Shown here: positions 21,544 to 29,864 of the stretch, piece after piece | Layout: each line of letters starts with the position of its first letter | Position numbering within the stretch: position 1 is the stretch's first letter | Assembly: GCF_038595065.1 (NCBI RefSeq) | Contig: NZ_CP152003.1 | Location: 1,158,001-1,222,000, forward strand | Origin: Sutcliffiella sp. FSL R7-0096 | GTDB taxonomy: Bacteria > Bacillota > Bacilli > Bacillales > Bacillaceae_I | Direction: 5' to 3' | DNA: 64,000 nucleotides | The notes under the pieces: generated by a model | The model's database searches: none | The model's input: only the letters and a program-made list of their open reading frames with translations | Told to the model about the DNA's origin: nothing | Translations under genes and position numbers: made by a program

Positions 21544-22689
21544 TTATTCTACAAGCATGGCAATTCCTTTTTCGAGTTCTTTTAATACATCAGGATCTTG
21601 TTCTGTTGTTAGGTGGTTTTTTAAGACCTCCAAGGTTTGAGGTTGAGGGTCCCCGATTCTGCCTATCGCCCAGGCTGCAGTACCTCGTATCACTGGTCGT
21701 GGGTCATTCTTTATAAGACTTAAAAGATCAGGGATAGCAGAAGTATCTTTATAATGGGCAAGGGCTATGATGGCATTACGTTGTATCGGCTTTTTGCCTC
21801 GCCAAGACCCGGATATTTTACCGAAGTTCTCTTTAAATTCCCTATTAGAGATGGTGAGAAGCGGTTTGAGTTTTGGTTTGACGATCTCAGGGTCCGGCTC
21901 CATTTCTGGATGTAGATGAAAGTCCTTGCCTTTGTTTTCTGGACATACAGTCTGACAGGTGTCACAGCCGTATAACCTGTTTCCAAGTTTTGTACGGTAT
22001 TCTTCAGCCAGAAACCCTTTCGTCTGTGTTAGAAAAGCTATGCATTTATTTGAATCGAGTTGTCCACCTTGAACGAGAGCTCCTGTAGGGCAGACTTCGA
22101 CGCATTTATTACAGGTCCCACAGTTGTCTTCAAGGGGTGTGTCGGGCTCAAAGGGTATGGTGGTAATCATTTCCCCTAAATACACGTAGGAGCCAAATTC
22201 AGGGGTTATAATGGCACAGTTCTTTCCACTCCAACCAATACCTGCCCGTTCCGCAACAGCCCTATCACTGAGCTCTCCGGTATCTACCATTGATCTCATT
22301 AAAGCATGTGGGCTTTTTTCTTTAATAAACGTTTCTAATAATCTTAGTTTCTCACGTAAGATGTCATGGTAGTCCGTTCCCCATGAAGCACGACAAAATA
22401 TCCCACGTCGATCTTCCCTGGTACTACGTGGTGCGTTTTTCATTTTTGAAGGGTAAGCAAGGGCGATTGCAATAATGCTTTTAGCTTTGGGAACCAAAAG
22501 TTCAGGTTTGGTTCGTTTTTCAATGTCTGGCTCTTCAAACCCTGATTGATAGTTGAGCTCCTGTTGGGTTTTTAACCGTTCTTTTAGCCCGGTGAACACT
22601 CCAGCACTTGCAAATCCGATCTTGTCAATGCCGATTTGTTTACTGTAGGCAATGATTTCTTCTTTTAGTTTCCTGTTTTCCTCATTCAA
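21544..22689 (-). CDS. queG: Epoxyqueuosine reductase QueG
   Basis: A cobalamin- and iron-sulfur-dependent enzyme of 381 residues that performs the last step of queuosine synthesis on tRNAs with GUN anticodons. Seen: the N-terminal cobalamin-binding domain, two ferredoxin-type clusters (CGTCNKCVEVCP near residue 190 and CDTCQTVCP near 245), and C-terminal HEAT-like repeats (residues about 310-375). AGGAGG is 8 bases before a TTG at 22689, whereas the in-frame GTG at 22698 touches the Shine-Dalgarno, so TTG is the likely start. The needed cobalamin fits the adenosyltransferase and B12 use of this organism. It is the orthologue of B. subtilis YhbA. Confidence 0.93.
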   Translation of the reverse strand: MNEENRKLKEEIIAYSKQIGIDKIGFASAGVFTGLKERLKTQQELNYQSGFEEPDIEKRTKPELLVPKAKSIIAIALAYPSKMKNAPRSTREDRRGIFCRASWGTDYHDILREKLRLLETFIKEKSPHALMRSMVDTGELSDRAVAERAGIGWSGKNCAIITPEFGSYVYLGEMITTIPFEPDTPLEDNCGTCNKCVEVCPTGALVQGGQLDSNKCIAFLTQTKGFLAEEYRTKLGNRLYGCDTCQTVCPENKGKDFHLHPEMEPDPEIVKPKLKPLLTISNREFKENFGKISGSWRGKKPIQRNAIIALAHYKDTSAIPDLLSLIKNDPRPVIRGTAAWAIGRIGDPQPQTLEVLKNHLTTEQDPDVLKELEKGIAMLVE

Positions 22690-22882
22690 TGTGAACACCT
22701 CCTTTGTTTTGGTGTGATTTTTTTGCCACTCTATATTTTATCATATTATTTAAATGTAGTATTTTGTTTGATGTATCTAATTATATCCAGTTTTTAAGGA
22801 AGGTAAATAAGTGGGGCAAACAAGTGAAGGGCTTAGAACTGTGATACAATTACCATAATAATGAAAAGAAAGGTTGGGCTAA

Positions 22883-23554
22883 ATGAGAGTAACGGTTGCA
22901 GAAAATGTATTAGATAGAATAGTCTCTGGGAAATACGGTATCATCATTTATAACGATATTACAGTAGGTTCGTCGCCACAGATGTTAAAAGGTAGAATTC
23001 GTCTTTTTCAGGAATCTCTTCATTTGGATTTAGAAGATAAGGAGATGAAAGATATACCGGGGGTGGCGGAGTGGCGTTCTGTTTTCAAGGCGACAGGGTC
23101 AGATCCGTCTAGGTATCGTCCATCCGTCGAGGCGTTGTACCGTAGAATTAAAAAAGGACAATTCCTTGAGCCATTCAATTCTGCTGTTGACTTAAATAAT
23201 TTCTTTTCTTTAAAATATGAAATCCCATTTGGTATATATGATGTTAGTAAGTTAGATGGGGATGTTACGGTAGTTGTCGGGGACGATTCGGCAAGTTACG
23301 AAGGATTAAATGGACGGGAAATAAGCCTGAATAAGATGCTCCATACAAGTGATGAGGCAGGTCCGTTTGGGAGTCCATTTGTTGATAGCCGAAGAACGGC
23401 TGTTTCAGAAGGGACAACTTCTGCGCTGCATGTCGTGTATTTCAAGCCTTCTATGGAAATAAGTGAGTGTAGAGAGATGCTAGGTGCGATAAGCGAGATG
23501 TTCCTGCAGGTTCATGGTGGAACAAGCGAGTCTTGGGTTTTGGATAAAAAGTAG
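22883..23554 (+). CDS. B3/B4 (tRNA synthetase-like) domain protein
   Basis: A 223-residue cytoplasmic protein made almost only of the B3/B4 domain found in the beta subunit of phenylalanyl-tRNA synthetase. Seen: GSDPSRYRPSVEALYRR near residue 75, NSAVDLNNFFSL near 103, and YDV-KLDGDV near 118. Free-standing homologues are widespread and thought to bind or edit amino acids or aminoacyl-tRNA, but none in Bacillus has a firmly known role. The start is ATG behind AAAGAAAGG. It is monocistronic and divergent from queG. Confidence 0.82.
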   Translation: MRVTVAENVLDRIVSGKYGIIIYNDITVGSSPQMLKGRIRLFQESLHLDLEDKEMKDIPGVAEWRSVFKATGSDPSRYRPSVEALYRRIKKGQFLEPFNSAVDLNNFFSLKYEIPFGIYDVSKLDGDVTVVVGDDSASYEGLNGREISLNKMLHTSDEAGPFGSPFVDSRRTAVSEGTTSALHVVYFKPSMEISECREMLGAISEMFLQVHGGTSESWVLDKK

Positions 23555-23604
23555 GTAATTAGGTTTGCCTGCTTTTTTATAATATTTTTATGGGAGTGAT
23601 GTGG

Positions 23605-24555
23605 TTGAGTATGATGATGAAAGAGCGTATGGAACCAGGTGAGCTGAAATTATTAAGGATACTGAAAGCTCGCGGTGGCCTAGTGGATGATAGTCGTTTT
23701 TGGAATCTGGAAAAAGGTTATCAGGGCGAGGTTCTTTTTGATAAATGGTTTTCTTTCATGGATGGCGAGTGGATTATTGTAAATGATCTGCTGCTCGACC
23801 ATGGTGGCAGTGTTTTTCAGATTGATTCTCTTGTAATTGGAGAAGAGAGGGTTTACCTCTTTGAAGTGAAGAATTATGAAGGTGACTTCTATTTAGATGA
23901 TGGTAAGTGGCTCTCCATCAGCCAGAATGAAATTAAAAATCCTTTGTTACAAATGCAACGATGTTAAATTGCGTTAAGACAACTCCTAAGAAGCCTCGGA
24001 TATCAATCCCCCATAGAATCAACCCTCTTTTTCATGAATCCAGAGTTTACCCTCTTTAATTGTTCACCAAATTTACCTATTGTGTTTTATTCCCAGATGA
24101 ATCGATATTCTAAAAAATTAATGAAGCAATCCCCCAGTACTGGAAGGTTACATGTGAGGCACTCTCGCTTGGCTGAGAAGCTGTGCGAACTGCATATTGA
24201 AAAGTCGTCATATGAGCGCTTGCCCGAGTATAAGTATGAGGATTTGCGGAAAGGGATTGTTTGTGCTGGGTGTGGGGGGATGGGGGCCACCACTATATCA
24301 AAAGACAGGAAAGTAATTGTCTGTTCTTTATGCAGTTTCAAAGAAAAATTTGTAAATACCGTTTTAAGAACAATAAATGAATTTGAAATTTTGTTTCCCG
24401 GTCAAAAAGTCACTTCAAAGATAATCCATGATTGGTGTGGAGATTTGATTACAATTAGGAGTATACAAAGAATTCTTGTAAAGCATTTTAGACAAGTGGG
24501 GCACGGTAAATCTTCGCAATATGTGAGGACAAGCAAAATGATATGGCATAAATAA
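23605..24555 (+). pseudogene. NERD-domain protein interrupted by in-frame TAA
   Basis: The frame codes a nuclease-related (NERD) domain: FQIDSLVIG then YLFEVKNYEG is the PD-(D/E)xK-like core (around codons 78-98). After NPLLQMQRC a TAA (23965-23967) interrupts the frame, but reading on in the same frame gives IALRQLLRSLGYQSPIES and continues to 24555 with a CxxC-x(n)-CxxC zinc-finger-like tail (CAGCGG and CSLC). So this is a nonsense change, plausibly GAA to TAA, rather than a frameshift. The truncated 120-residue product would keep the nuclease core. A TTG at 23605, 8 bases after GGGAG, is the likely start; ATG 23590 is the alternative. Confidence 0.75.
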
Positions 24556-24576
24556 TAAGAATTTACTAGCTCGAAA

Positions 24577-25218
24577 CATATGGAACCACCAGAACTCGAA
24601 AACAGCGTAAGTCAGTCGTCATAGAGGCCGTATGGAAACCACCAGGACCCGATAAAAGGGAAAGTCAGTCGTCATAGAGGCCGTATGGAACCACCAGGAA
24701 CCGAAAAAAGGGAAAGTCAGTCGTCATAGAGGCCGTATGGAACCACCAGGAACCGAAAAAAGGGAAAGTCAGTCGTCATAGAAGCCGTATGGAACCACCA
24801 GCACCTGAAAAAAGGGAAAGTCAGTCGTCATAGAGGCCGTATGGAACCACCAGGACCTGAAAAAAGGGAAAGTCAGTCGTCATAGAGGCCGTATGGAACC
24901 ACCAGCACCTGAAAAAAGGGAAAGTCAGTCGTCATAGGGGCCGTATGGAACCACCAGAGCCCGAAAAAAGGGAAAGTCAGTCGTCATAGGGGCCGTATGG
25001 AACCACCAGCACCTGAAAAAAGGGAAAGTCAGTCGTCATAGGGGCCGTATGGAACCACCAGCACCCGAAAAAAGGGAAAGTCAGTCGTCATAGAGGCCGT
25101 ATGGAACCACCAGGACCCGAAAAAAGGGAAAGTCAGTCGTCATAGAGGCCGTATGGAACCACCAGCACCCCAAAACAAAAAAAAGTCACTCGTCAAAGAG
25201 AAGTATGGAACCATCAGA
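24577..25218. repeat. Tandem array of 52-bp units, each with a mini-ORF
   Basis: Thirteen start codons spaced 52 bp (one step of 53) lie at 24580, 24632, 24685, then every 52 to 25205. Ten units contain ATG, 14 codons in all, and TAG, giving MEPPxxEKRESQSS variants (the first is MEPPELENSVSQSS). GAGG or GGGG lies 4 bases before each ATG and 7 bases separate stop from next start. Unit 2 has an extra A and ends early; the last two units are degenerate. Differences fall mainly at codons 5-6 and after the stop. It fills the gap between the broken NERD gene and yhbB. There are no spacers, so it is not a CRISPR array. Confidence 0.92.
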
Positions 25219-25403
25219 GAGCTATTTAACTCCCAACACAAATTATCAAGAGTGCTTCCCACCACAAAACAAACATAATTACCCAAAGATCTTCAATCAA
25301 AACCAAAAACCAATCCCTAATTACCTCAATTCTTTTCAACAAACCCAAGCCCCCCACATAAACATATCTACAAGGACCATCACCCAAGAGGAGGGGCAAG
25401 CCC

Positions 25404-26294
25404 ATGAGGGAACAGCTAAAAGCGCATATACAAGATCGACTCGACACTTATGTTTTTAAAAGCAAGACCACTAACAGAACTATCATCAATGAAGAAACCA
25501 TCAGGCAAAAGCAAGAAGCGCATAAAAGAAGGGGAGCAGAGATAGTTAAGTGCAGTGCGTCGGCCAAGATCCATTCCATTCATGAGGATCAGCAGCAACG
25601 GGAGGCCAACATTTTATATGAGATTCACATCCGTTACCTCATAAAGCAAAAAGAAAATCTTTATATTGAGGAAGAAGCCGATCAGCGATATTCTGAATGG
25701 ATCGATGGTGAGCTCATACAAGACTTCTCCGTCCAGGATGAGGGGGATCGGACTTCTCCGAGGTTCATTCCCCCACAAGAGGAGGAGGAGCAACAGGCGC
25801 CTCTCCGTTTTAAATATAGTCGGATGGAGGCGGTGAAGTACGCAGAGCAGTATTGGAACAGCTATAATCCGCAGTTCAAGAAGTTCGAGGTGAATTGCAC
25901 CAACTACATTTCACAATGTCTGTATGCTGGCGGGGCTCCGATGGTGGGGTATCCGAAGAAATCTGGCGGTTGGTGGATGCGGAATAATGATTGGAGTTAT
26001 ACGTGGGCAGTGGCCCATGCCTTAAGGTGGTATTTACCTAATGCCAAGCAAGGTCTGAAGGCGAAAGAAGTGAACTCCGCCACTGACCTTAGGCCGGGGG
26101 ATGTTATTTGCTATGACTTTGAGGGAGACGGACGGTTCGACCATAACACGATTGTGGTGGCGAAGGATGAGAATGGTGAGCCGCTTGTTAATGCGAACAC
26201 GTATAATTCCCGGATGAGGTATTGGAAATATGAGGATTCAACGGCATATACACCGAATATCAAATATAAATTTTTCCACATTCAGGACCGGTAA
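25404..26294 (+). CDS. yhbB: Amidase-domain protein YhbB-like
   Basis: A 296-residue protein with a charged, coiled-coil-prone N-terminal half (about 1-145) and a C-terminal putative amidase domain (about 150-290). Seen: MEAVKYAEQYWN, the catalytic-cysteine segment NCTNYISQCLYAGG, GGWWMRNN and FDHNTIVV, which supplies the histidine. Such domains are linked to cell-wall peptide hydrolysis. There is no signal peptide. GAGGAGGGG lies 8 bases before the ATG. The order yhbB-trmL matches B. subtilis. The gene begins about 190 bp after the 52-bp array. Confidence 0.86.
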   Translation: MREQLKAHIQDRLDTYVFKSKTTNRTIINEETIRQKQEAHKRRGAEIVKCSASAKIHSIHEDQQQREANILYEIHIRYLIKQKENLYIEEEADQRYSEWIDGELIQDFSVQDEGDRTSPRFIPPQEEEEQQAPLRFKYSRMEAVKYAEQYWNSYNPQFKKFEVNCTNYISQCLYAGGAPMVGYPKKSGGWWMRNNDWSYTWAVAHALRWYLPNAKQGLKAKEVNSATDLRPGDVICYDFEGDGRFDHNTIVVAKDENGEPLVNANTYNSRMRYWKYEDSTAYTPNIKYKFFHIQDR

Positions 26295-26369
26295 TAGGTA
26301 CTTGATTCCATTGCGATAAAAAGGTATTGTTGTAGAGGATGAAAGTGAAAGAAATACGAGGTGACGATT

Positions 26370-26861
26370 GTGGGATTACATGTGGTATTATATCAACCAG
26401 AGATTCCGGCTAATACAGGTAATATTGCTAGGACTTGTGCAGCAACGAATACGACGCTTCATTTAATCAGACCGCTCGGCTTTTCGACGGATGATAAGAT
26501 GTTGAAGCGTGCGGGGTTAGATTATTGGGAATTTGTCAATGTGGTTTATTATGATTCGTTGGATGAGCTGTTTGAAAAAAATGAAGGGGCGGAGTTTTTC
26601 TATATTACGAAGTTCGGGATGAAGCCGCACACCTCATTTGATTATAGTAAGCTGGATAAGGATTATTTCTTTGTTTTCGGAAGGGAGACGACTGGTTTAC
26701 CTAAAGATTTGATCCAGAATAATTTGGACCAGTGCTTGCGTTTGCCGATGACGACAAATGTAAGGTCTCTGAATCTGTCCAACACGGCCGCGATCTTAAT
26801 ATATGAAGCGTTACGTCAACAGGAGTATCCGAATCTTTCTTTGGAGTTCCCTGAAGAATAA
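26370..26861 (+). CDS. trmL: tRNA (cytidine/uridine-2'-O-)-methyltransferase TrmL (CspR)
   Basis: A 163-residue SPOUT-class enzyme that methylates the 2'-O of the wobble base 34 in leucine tRNAs (CAA and TAA anticodons in E. coli, the two leucine tRNAs found in this window). Seen: EIPANTGNIARTC near the N-terminus, FGRETTGLP near 112 and VRSLNLSNTAAI near 134, forming the knotted S-adenosylmethionine site. The GTG at 26370 is preferred, six bases after GAGGTG, which gives the family start MGLHVVLYQP. A strong terminator follows. Confidence 0.95.
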   Translation: MGLHVVLYQPEIPANTGNIARTCAATNTTLHLIRPLGFSTDDKMLKRAGLDYWEFVNVVYYDSLDELFEKNEGAEFFYITKFGMKPHTSFDYSKLDKDYFFVFGRETTGLPKDLIQNNLDQCLRLPMTTNVRSLNLSNTAAILIYEALRQQEYPNLSLEFPEE

Positions 26862-26869
26862 CAACTAAA

Positions 26870-26915
26870 GAGAAGCCCTCCATTTCGAGCAAAAAGCTGA
26901 AAAGGAGGGCTTCTT
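26870..26915 (+). terminator. Terminator of trmL
   Basis: AGAGAAGCCCTCC pairs with GGAGGGCTTCTTT across a loop of about 20 bases. It lies between trmL and the convergent small gene and may serve both. Confidence 0.75.
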
Positions 26916-26927
26916 TATTTATGCCAA

Positions 26928-27029
26928 TTACTTTTTACGTGTACCTGGACGTTCGTTGTATCCTGCAGTGAAAATGGCTGTTAGGAATGCAATGCATACG
27001 CCTAGAATTAAGATGCCTGATGTACCCAT
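26928..27029 (-). CDS. Small single-pass membrane protein, 33 residues
   Basis: MGTSGILILGVCIAFLTAIF then TAGYNERPGTRKK: one hydrophobic segment of about 20 residues followed by a basic tail. The ATG is 9 bases after a perfect AAGGAGG. It is too short for usual gene callers. The strong ribosome binding site and membrane pattern support it; no family recognised. It lies between trmL and prkA. Confidence 0.68.
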   Translation of the reverse strand: MGTSGILILGVCIAFLTAIFTAGYNERPGTRKK

Positions 27030-27146
27030 CTTTGTTTTCCTCCTTATGTAAGGTTAGTTCTTGTAAGCATACTATTTATATTATAGCCCAATGGACAAGT
27101 TATGTGAATGGAATCTGTGGATAATTTTTGACAAGGTGAATTTTCA

Positions 27147-27290
27147 ACGCCCTGTCTCCTTACGTTCAGGTGCTCGCTTATCCTAAGGACCGGTACTTGA
27201 GCTTTCCCACAATGCTTCAGGGTCTCAACCTTACATTACCTCCCGCCGGAGACTCTCGCCGTACACTCCAGGCAACCGGGGGCAGTCCCT
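27147..27290. repeat. Degenerate interspersed repeat of the 129-bp type
   Basis: Contains worn forms of the family words (GTCTCC, GGGTCTCAACC, CCTCCCGCCGGAGACTC). No intact terminal inverted repeat was found, so membership is uncertain. With the prkA promoter it accounts for the 388-bp gap. Confidence 0.35.
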
Positions 27291-27335
27291 CCTCCATAAA
27301 AGCATAAAGTTTGCGATTGGCACCTCTTAAAAAAA

Positions 27336-27364
27336 GCATGTTTCACCCCCCCAGCGCATAGAGT
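27336..27364 (+). promoter_or_regulatory. Putative sigma-E promoter of prkA
   Basis: GCATGTT (27336-27342) and CATAGAGT (27357-27364) are 14 bp apart. They fit the mother-cell sigma-E consensus KMATATT-N14-CATACAMT with few mismatches. prkA is placed in the sporulation regulon of B. subtilis, which agrees. Confidence 0.5.
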
Positions 27365-27417
27365 ATATTAATCACGCAATCACGACTCTTGAAGCTGTAA
27401 GAAAAGGGGAGGTCCTT

Positions 27418-29313
27418 ATGGATATTTTACGTAAAATTGAAAAGTATCGGGAAGAAGAACAGAGGCTGAAGTGGGAAGGAACCTTCGGGCAGTACTTGGA
27501 GATTTTGAAAGAAGAACCATGGGTAGCTCAATCCGCACATTCACGGGTTTACAATATGATTAAAGATGCTGGGGTAGAAGAGGTCAATGGGCAGCGGAAG
27601 TATAATTTCTTTAGCAATGCCCTTTTTGGTTTAGAAGAAGCATTGGAGCGGTTGGTGGAGGAGTATTTCCATCCTGCTGCGAAAAGGTTGGATGTCAGAA
27701 AGAGGATTTTGTTATTAATGGGTCCGGTCAGTGGGGGGAAATCCACACTGGTTACGATTCTCAAGCGCGGTCTTGAACAGTACACCCATACAGATAGAGG
27801 GGCAGTATATGCCATTAAGGGTTGTCCGATGCATGAGGATCCGCTTCATTTAATACCCCACCATTTGAGAGATGATTTTTACAATGAGTATGGAGTTAGA
27901 ATTGAAGGGAATCTGTCACCATTAAATATGATGAGGCTTGAAAAAGAATATGGAGGCAGGATTGAGGATGTGCTTGTGGAACGTATTTTCCTGTCAGAGA
28001 ACCAGCGTGTCGGGATTGGGACATTCAGCCCATCCGATCCGAAATCGCAGGATATTGCGGATTTGACCGGAAGCATAGACTTCTCGACCATTGCGGAGTT
28101 CGGCTCTGAGTCAGATCCTCGTGCATACCGTTTTGACGGGGAGCTGAACAAGGCGAACCGTGGGATGATGGAGTTCCAGGAAATGCTGAAATGTGATGAA
28201 AAGTTCCTGTGGCATCTATTATCCTTAACGCAGGAAGGGAACTTCAAAGCGGGTCGATTCGCGTTGATCAGTGCGGATGAGCTCATTGTCGCGCATACGA
28301 ATGAAACGGAATATCGCTCCTTTATTTCCAATAAAAAGAATGAGGCCTTGCATTCGCGGATCATCGTGATGCCGGTTCCATATAATCTAAGACTTTCTGA
28401 GGAAGAAAGAATTTATGAAAAAATGATTAATGAGAGTGATGTGGCAAATGTGCATATTGCGCCGCATACGCTTAGGGTCGCTGCGATGTTCACGATTCTC
28501 ACGAGACTCAAGGAAGCCAAACGTGGCGATATCGACCTTGTGAAGAAAATGCGCCTGTATGATGGGGAGTCTGTGGAAGGTTTCAACTCTGTGGATGTTC
28601 AGGAGCTCAAGAAAGAGTATGCTGATGAAGGGATGAGCGGAATTGATCCTCGTTATGTGATCAACCGGATTTCGTCCACCATCATTCGTAAAGAGATCCC
28701 TTCCATCAATGCCCTTGATGTCCTGCGTTCTTTAAAAGAAGGGCTGGATCAACACGCATCCATATCTAATGAAGATAGAGAAAGGTTCTTAAACTTCATT
28801 TCGGTAGCGAGAAAAGAATATGATAATATTGCCAAGAAAGAAGTCCAGAAAGCATTTGTATATTCCTATGAAGAGTCTGCGAAAACTCTGATGGATAACT
28901 ACCTGGATAATGTCGAGGCTTATTGCAATAAGGCGAAACTAAGGGACCCTCTCACTGGGGAAGAAATGAGTGCCGATGAGAAACTGATGCGTTCCATTGA
29001 AGAGCAGATCGGTATTTCTGAAAACGCGAAGAAGGCTTTCCGCGAAGAGATTTTAATCAGGATTTCCGCTTATGCGCGCAAAGGGAAGCGATTTGACTAC
29101 AACTCCCATGAGCGCTTAAGAGAAGCAATACAGAAGAAGCTGTTTGCAGATCTGAAAGATGTTGTGAAGATCACGACCTCTTCCAAAACTCCGGATGAAA
29201 CACAGCTGAAGAAAATAAATGAAGTGGTGGCCCGCTTGATTGATGAGCATGGCTATAACTCTACTTCGGCAAACGACCTATTAAGATATGTAGGTAGCTT
29301 ATTGAATAGATAA
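27418..29313 (+). CDS. prkA: Serine protein kinase / AAA protease PrkA
   Basis: A 631-residue cytoplasmic protein, the same length as B. subtilis PrkA. Seen: an AAA-type nucleotide-binding core with Walker A GPVSGGKST (102-110) and a C-terminal PrkA domain from about residue 380 with weak kinase similarity. It acts in sporulation and stationary phase; E. coli YeaG is the counterpart. ATG behind GGGGAGGT. The genetic partner yhbH follows, separated by one small gene. Sporulation control is suggested by the sigma-E-like promoter. Confidence 0.95.
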   Translation: MDILRKIEKYREEEQRLKWEGTFGQYLEILKEEPWVAQSAHSRVYNMIKDAGVEEVNGQRKYNFFSNALFGLEEALERLVEEYFHPAAKRLDVRKRILLLMGPVSGGKSTLVTILKRGLEQYTHTDRGAVYAIKGCPMHEDPLHLIPHHLRDDFYNEYGVRIEGNLSPLNMMRLEKEYGGRIEDVLVERIFLSENQRVGIGTFSPSDPKSQDIADLTGSIDFSTIAEFGSESDPRAYRFDGELNKANRGMMEFQEMLKCDEKFLWHLLSLTQEGNFKAGRFALISADELIVAHTNETEYRSFISNKKNEALHSRIIVMPVPYNLRLSEEERIYEKMINESDVANVHIAPHTLRVAAMFTILTRLKEAKRGDIDLVKKMRLYDGESVEGFNSVDVQELKKEYADEGMSGIDPRYVINRISSTIIRKEIPSINALDVLRSLKEGLDQHASISNEDRERFLNFISVARKEYDNIAKKEVQKAFVYSYEESAKTLMDNYLDNVEAYCNKAKLRDPLTGEEMSADEKLMRSIEEQIGISENAKKAFREEILIRISAYARKGKRFDYNSHERLREAIQKKLFADLKDVVKITTSSKTPDETQLKKINEVVARLIDEHGYNSTSANDLLRYVGSLLNR

Positions 29314-29407
29314 TCGGAAAAGCAGCGGTGTGAGTGCCGCTGCTTTTTTGCGTACTTAGGTTTGTTTTCAACTAATAAAGGGAACGTATAAATAAGAGGT
29401 GATTACA

Positions 29408-29563
29408 ATGAGTAAAGATAAAACCTATGAAAATACAATGGCCCCTAATGAAAAAGAGATGGAAAAGCTGGCAAAGGAAATGGAGCAACTGAAGGAAAAT
29501 AAGACCGACAGAGAGCGCGATCCCAAGCAACATAAAAACAACTCGGAAAATGAAAAAGAATAA
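29408..29563 (+). CDS. Small charged protein, 51 residues
   Basis: An open frame starting MSKDKTYENTMAPNEKEMEK and ending in NSENEKE. It is very rich in Lys, Glu and Asn with no hydrophobic segment, and its middle (EKEMEKLAKEMEQLKENK) should form a coiled coil. ATG 7 bases after AGAGGTG. A terminator follows at once (29568-29593). It lies between prkA and yhbH; by composition it could be a small spore or stress protein, but that is a guess. Confidence 0.62.
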   Translation: MSKDKTYENTMAPNEKEMEKLAKEMEQLKENKTDRERDPKQHKNNSENEKE

Positions 29564-29567
29564 ATAT

Positions 29568-29593
29568 ACCTTCCATTGATGGGAGGTTTTTTT
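29568..29593 (+). terminator. Terminator of the 51-residue gene
   Basis: ACCTTCC and GGGAGGT pair around ATTGAT and are followed by a run of T residues. Confidence 0.75.
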
Positions 29594-29864
29594 ATTGTTT
29601 ATGAAAATATTCATTGTATAGTACGACCTAACCACAGCATAAAATTATTATTAACGAAGGAATGCATGCTTGTCTATTAAATGGAATTGCGTGCCTAATT
29701 ATCTAAATAATCTGTCAATTATTTGAGATATGTGCATAGGATAGAGTAACCAACCCTAACTGTCACGGAGGTTGGATTCTTAAAATTTCACCAAGATATT
29801 TTATGAAAATAGTGATGAAAAGGTTCCTAGAAACGTAAAATTAATTAAATAGGGAGGGATATCG
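29594..29864. other. Intergenic region before yhbH
   Basis: About 270 bp, AT-rich. It must hold the yhbH promoter; a CATAGGAT word near 29735 could be a sigma-E -10, but no convincing -35 goes with it. Nothing else seen. Confidence 0.5.

Noticed and set aside
23968..24033. Frameshift inside the NERD gene
   Set aside because: The two parts are in the same frame (start codons 444 bp apart, 148 codons), so a nonsense codon explains the break.
24577..25218. CRISPR array
   Set aside because: Units are directly adjacent with no unique spacers, the period is 52 bp, and no cas genes are present.
25205..25459. 84-codon open frame from the last repeat unit into yhbB
   Set aside because: No proper ribosome binding site beyond the repeat's own, low-complexity Asn/Gln/Pro content, and overlap with the well-supported yhbB start.
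29372..29635. 87-codon minus-strand frame opposite the 51-residue gene
   Set aside because: No ribosome binding site, and it reads through a plus-strand terminator; the plus-strand gene has a good start signal.
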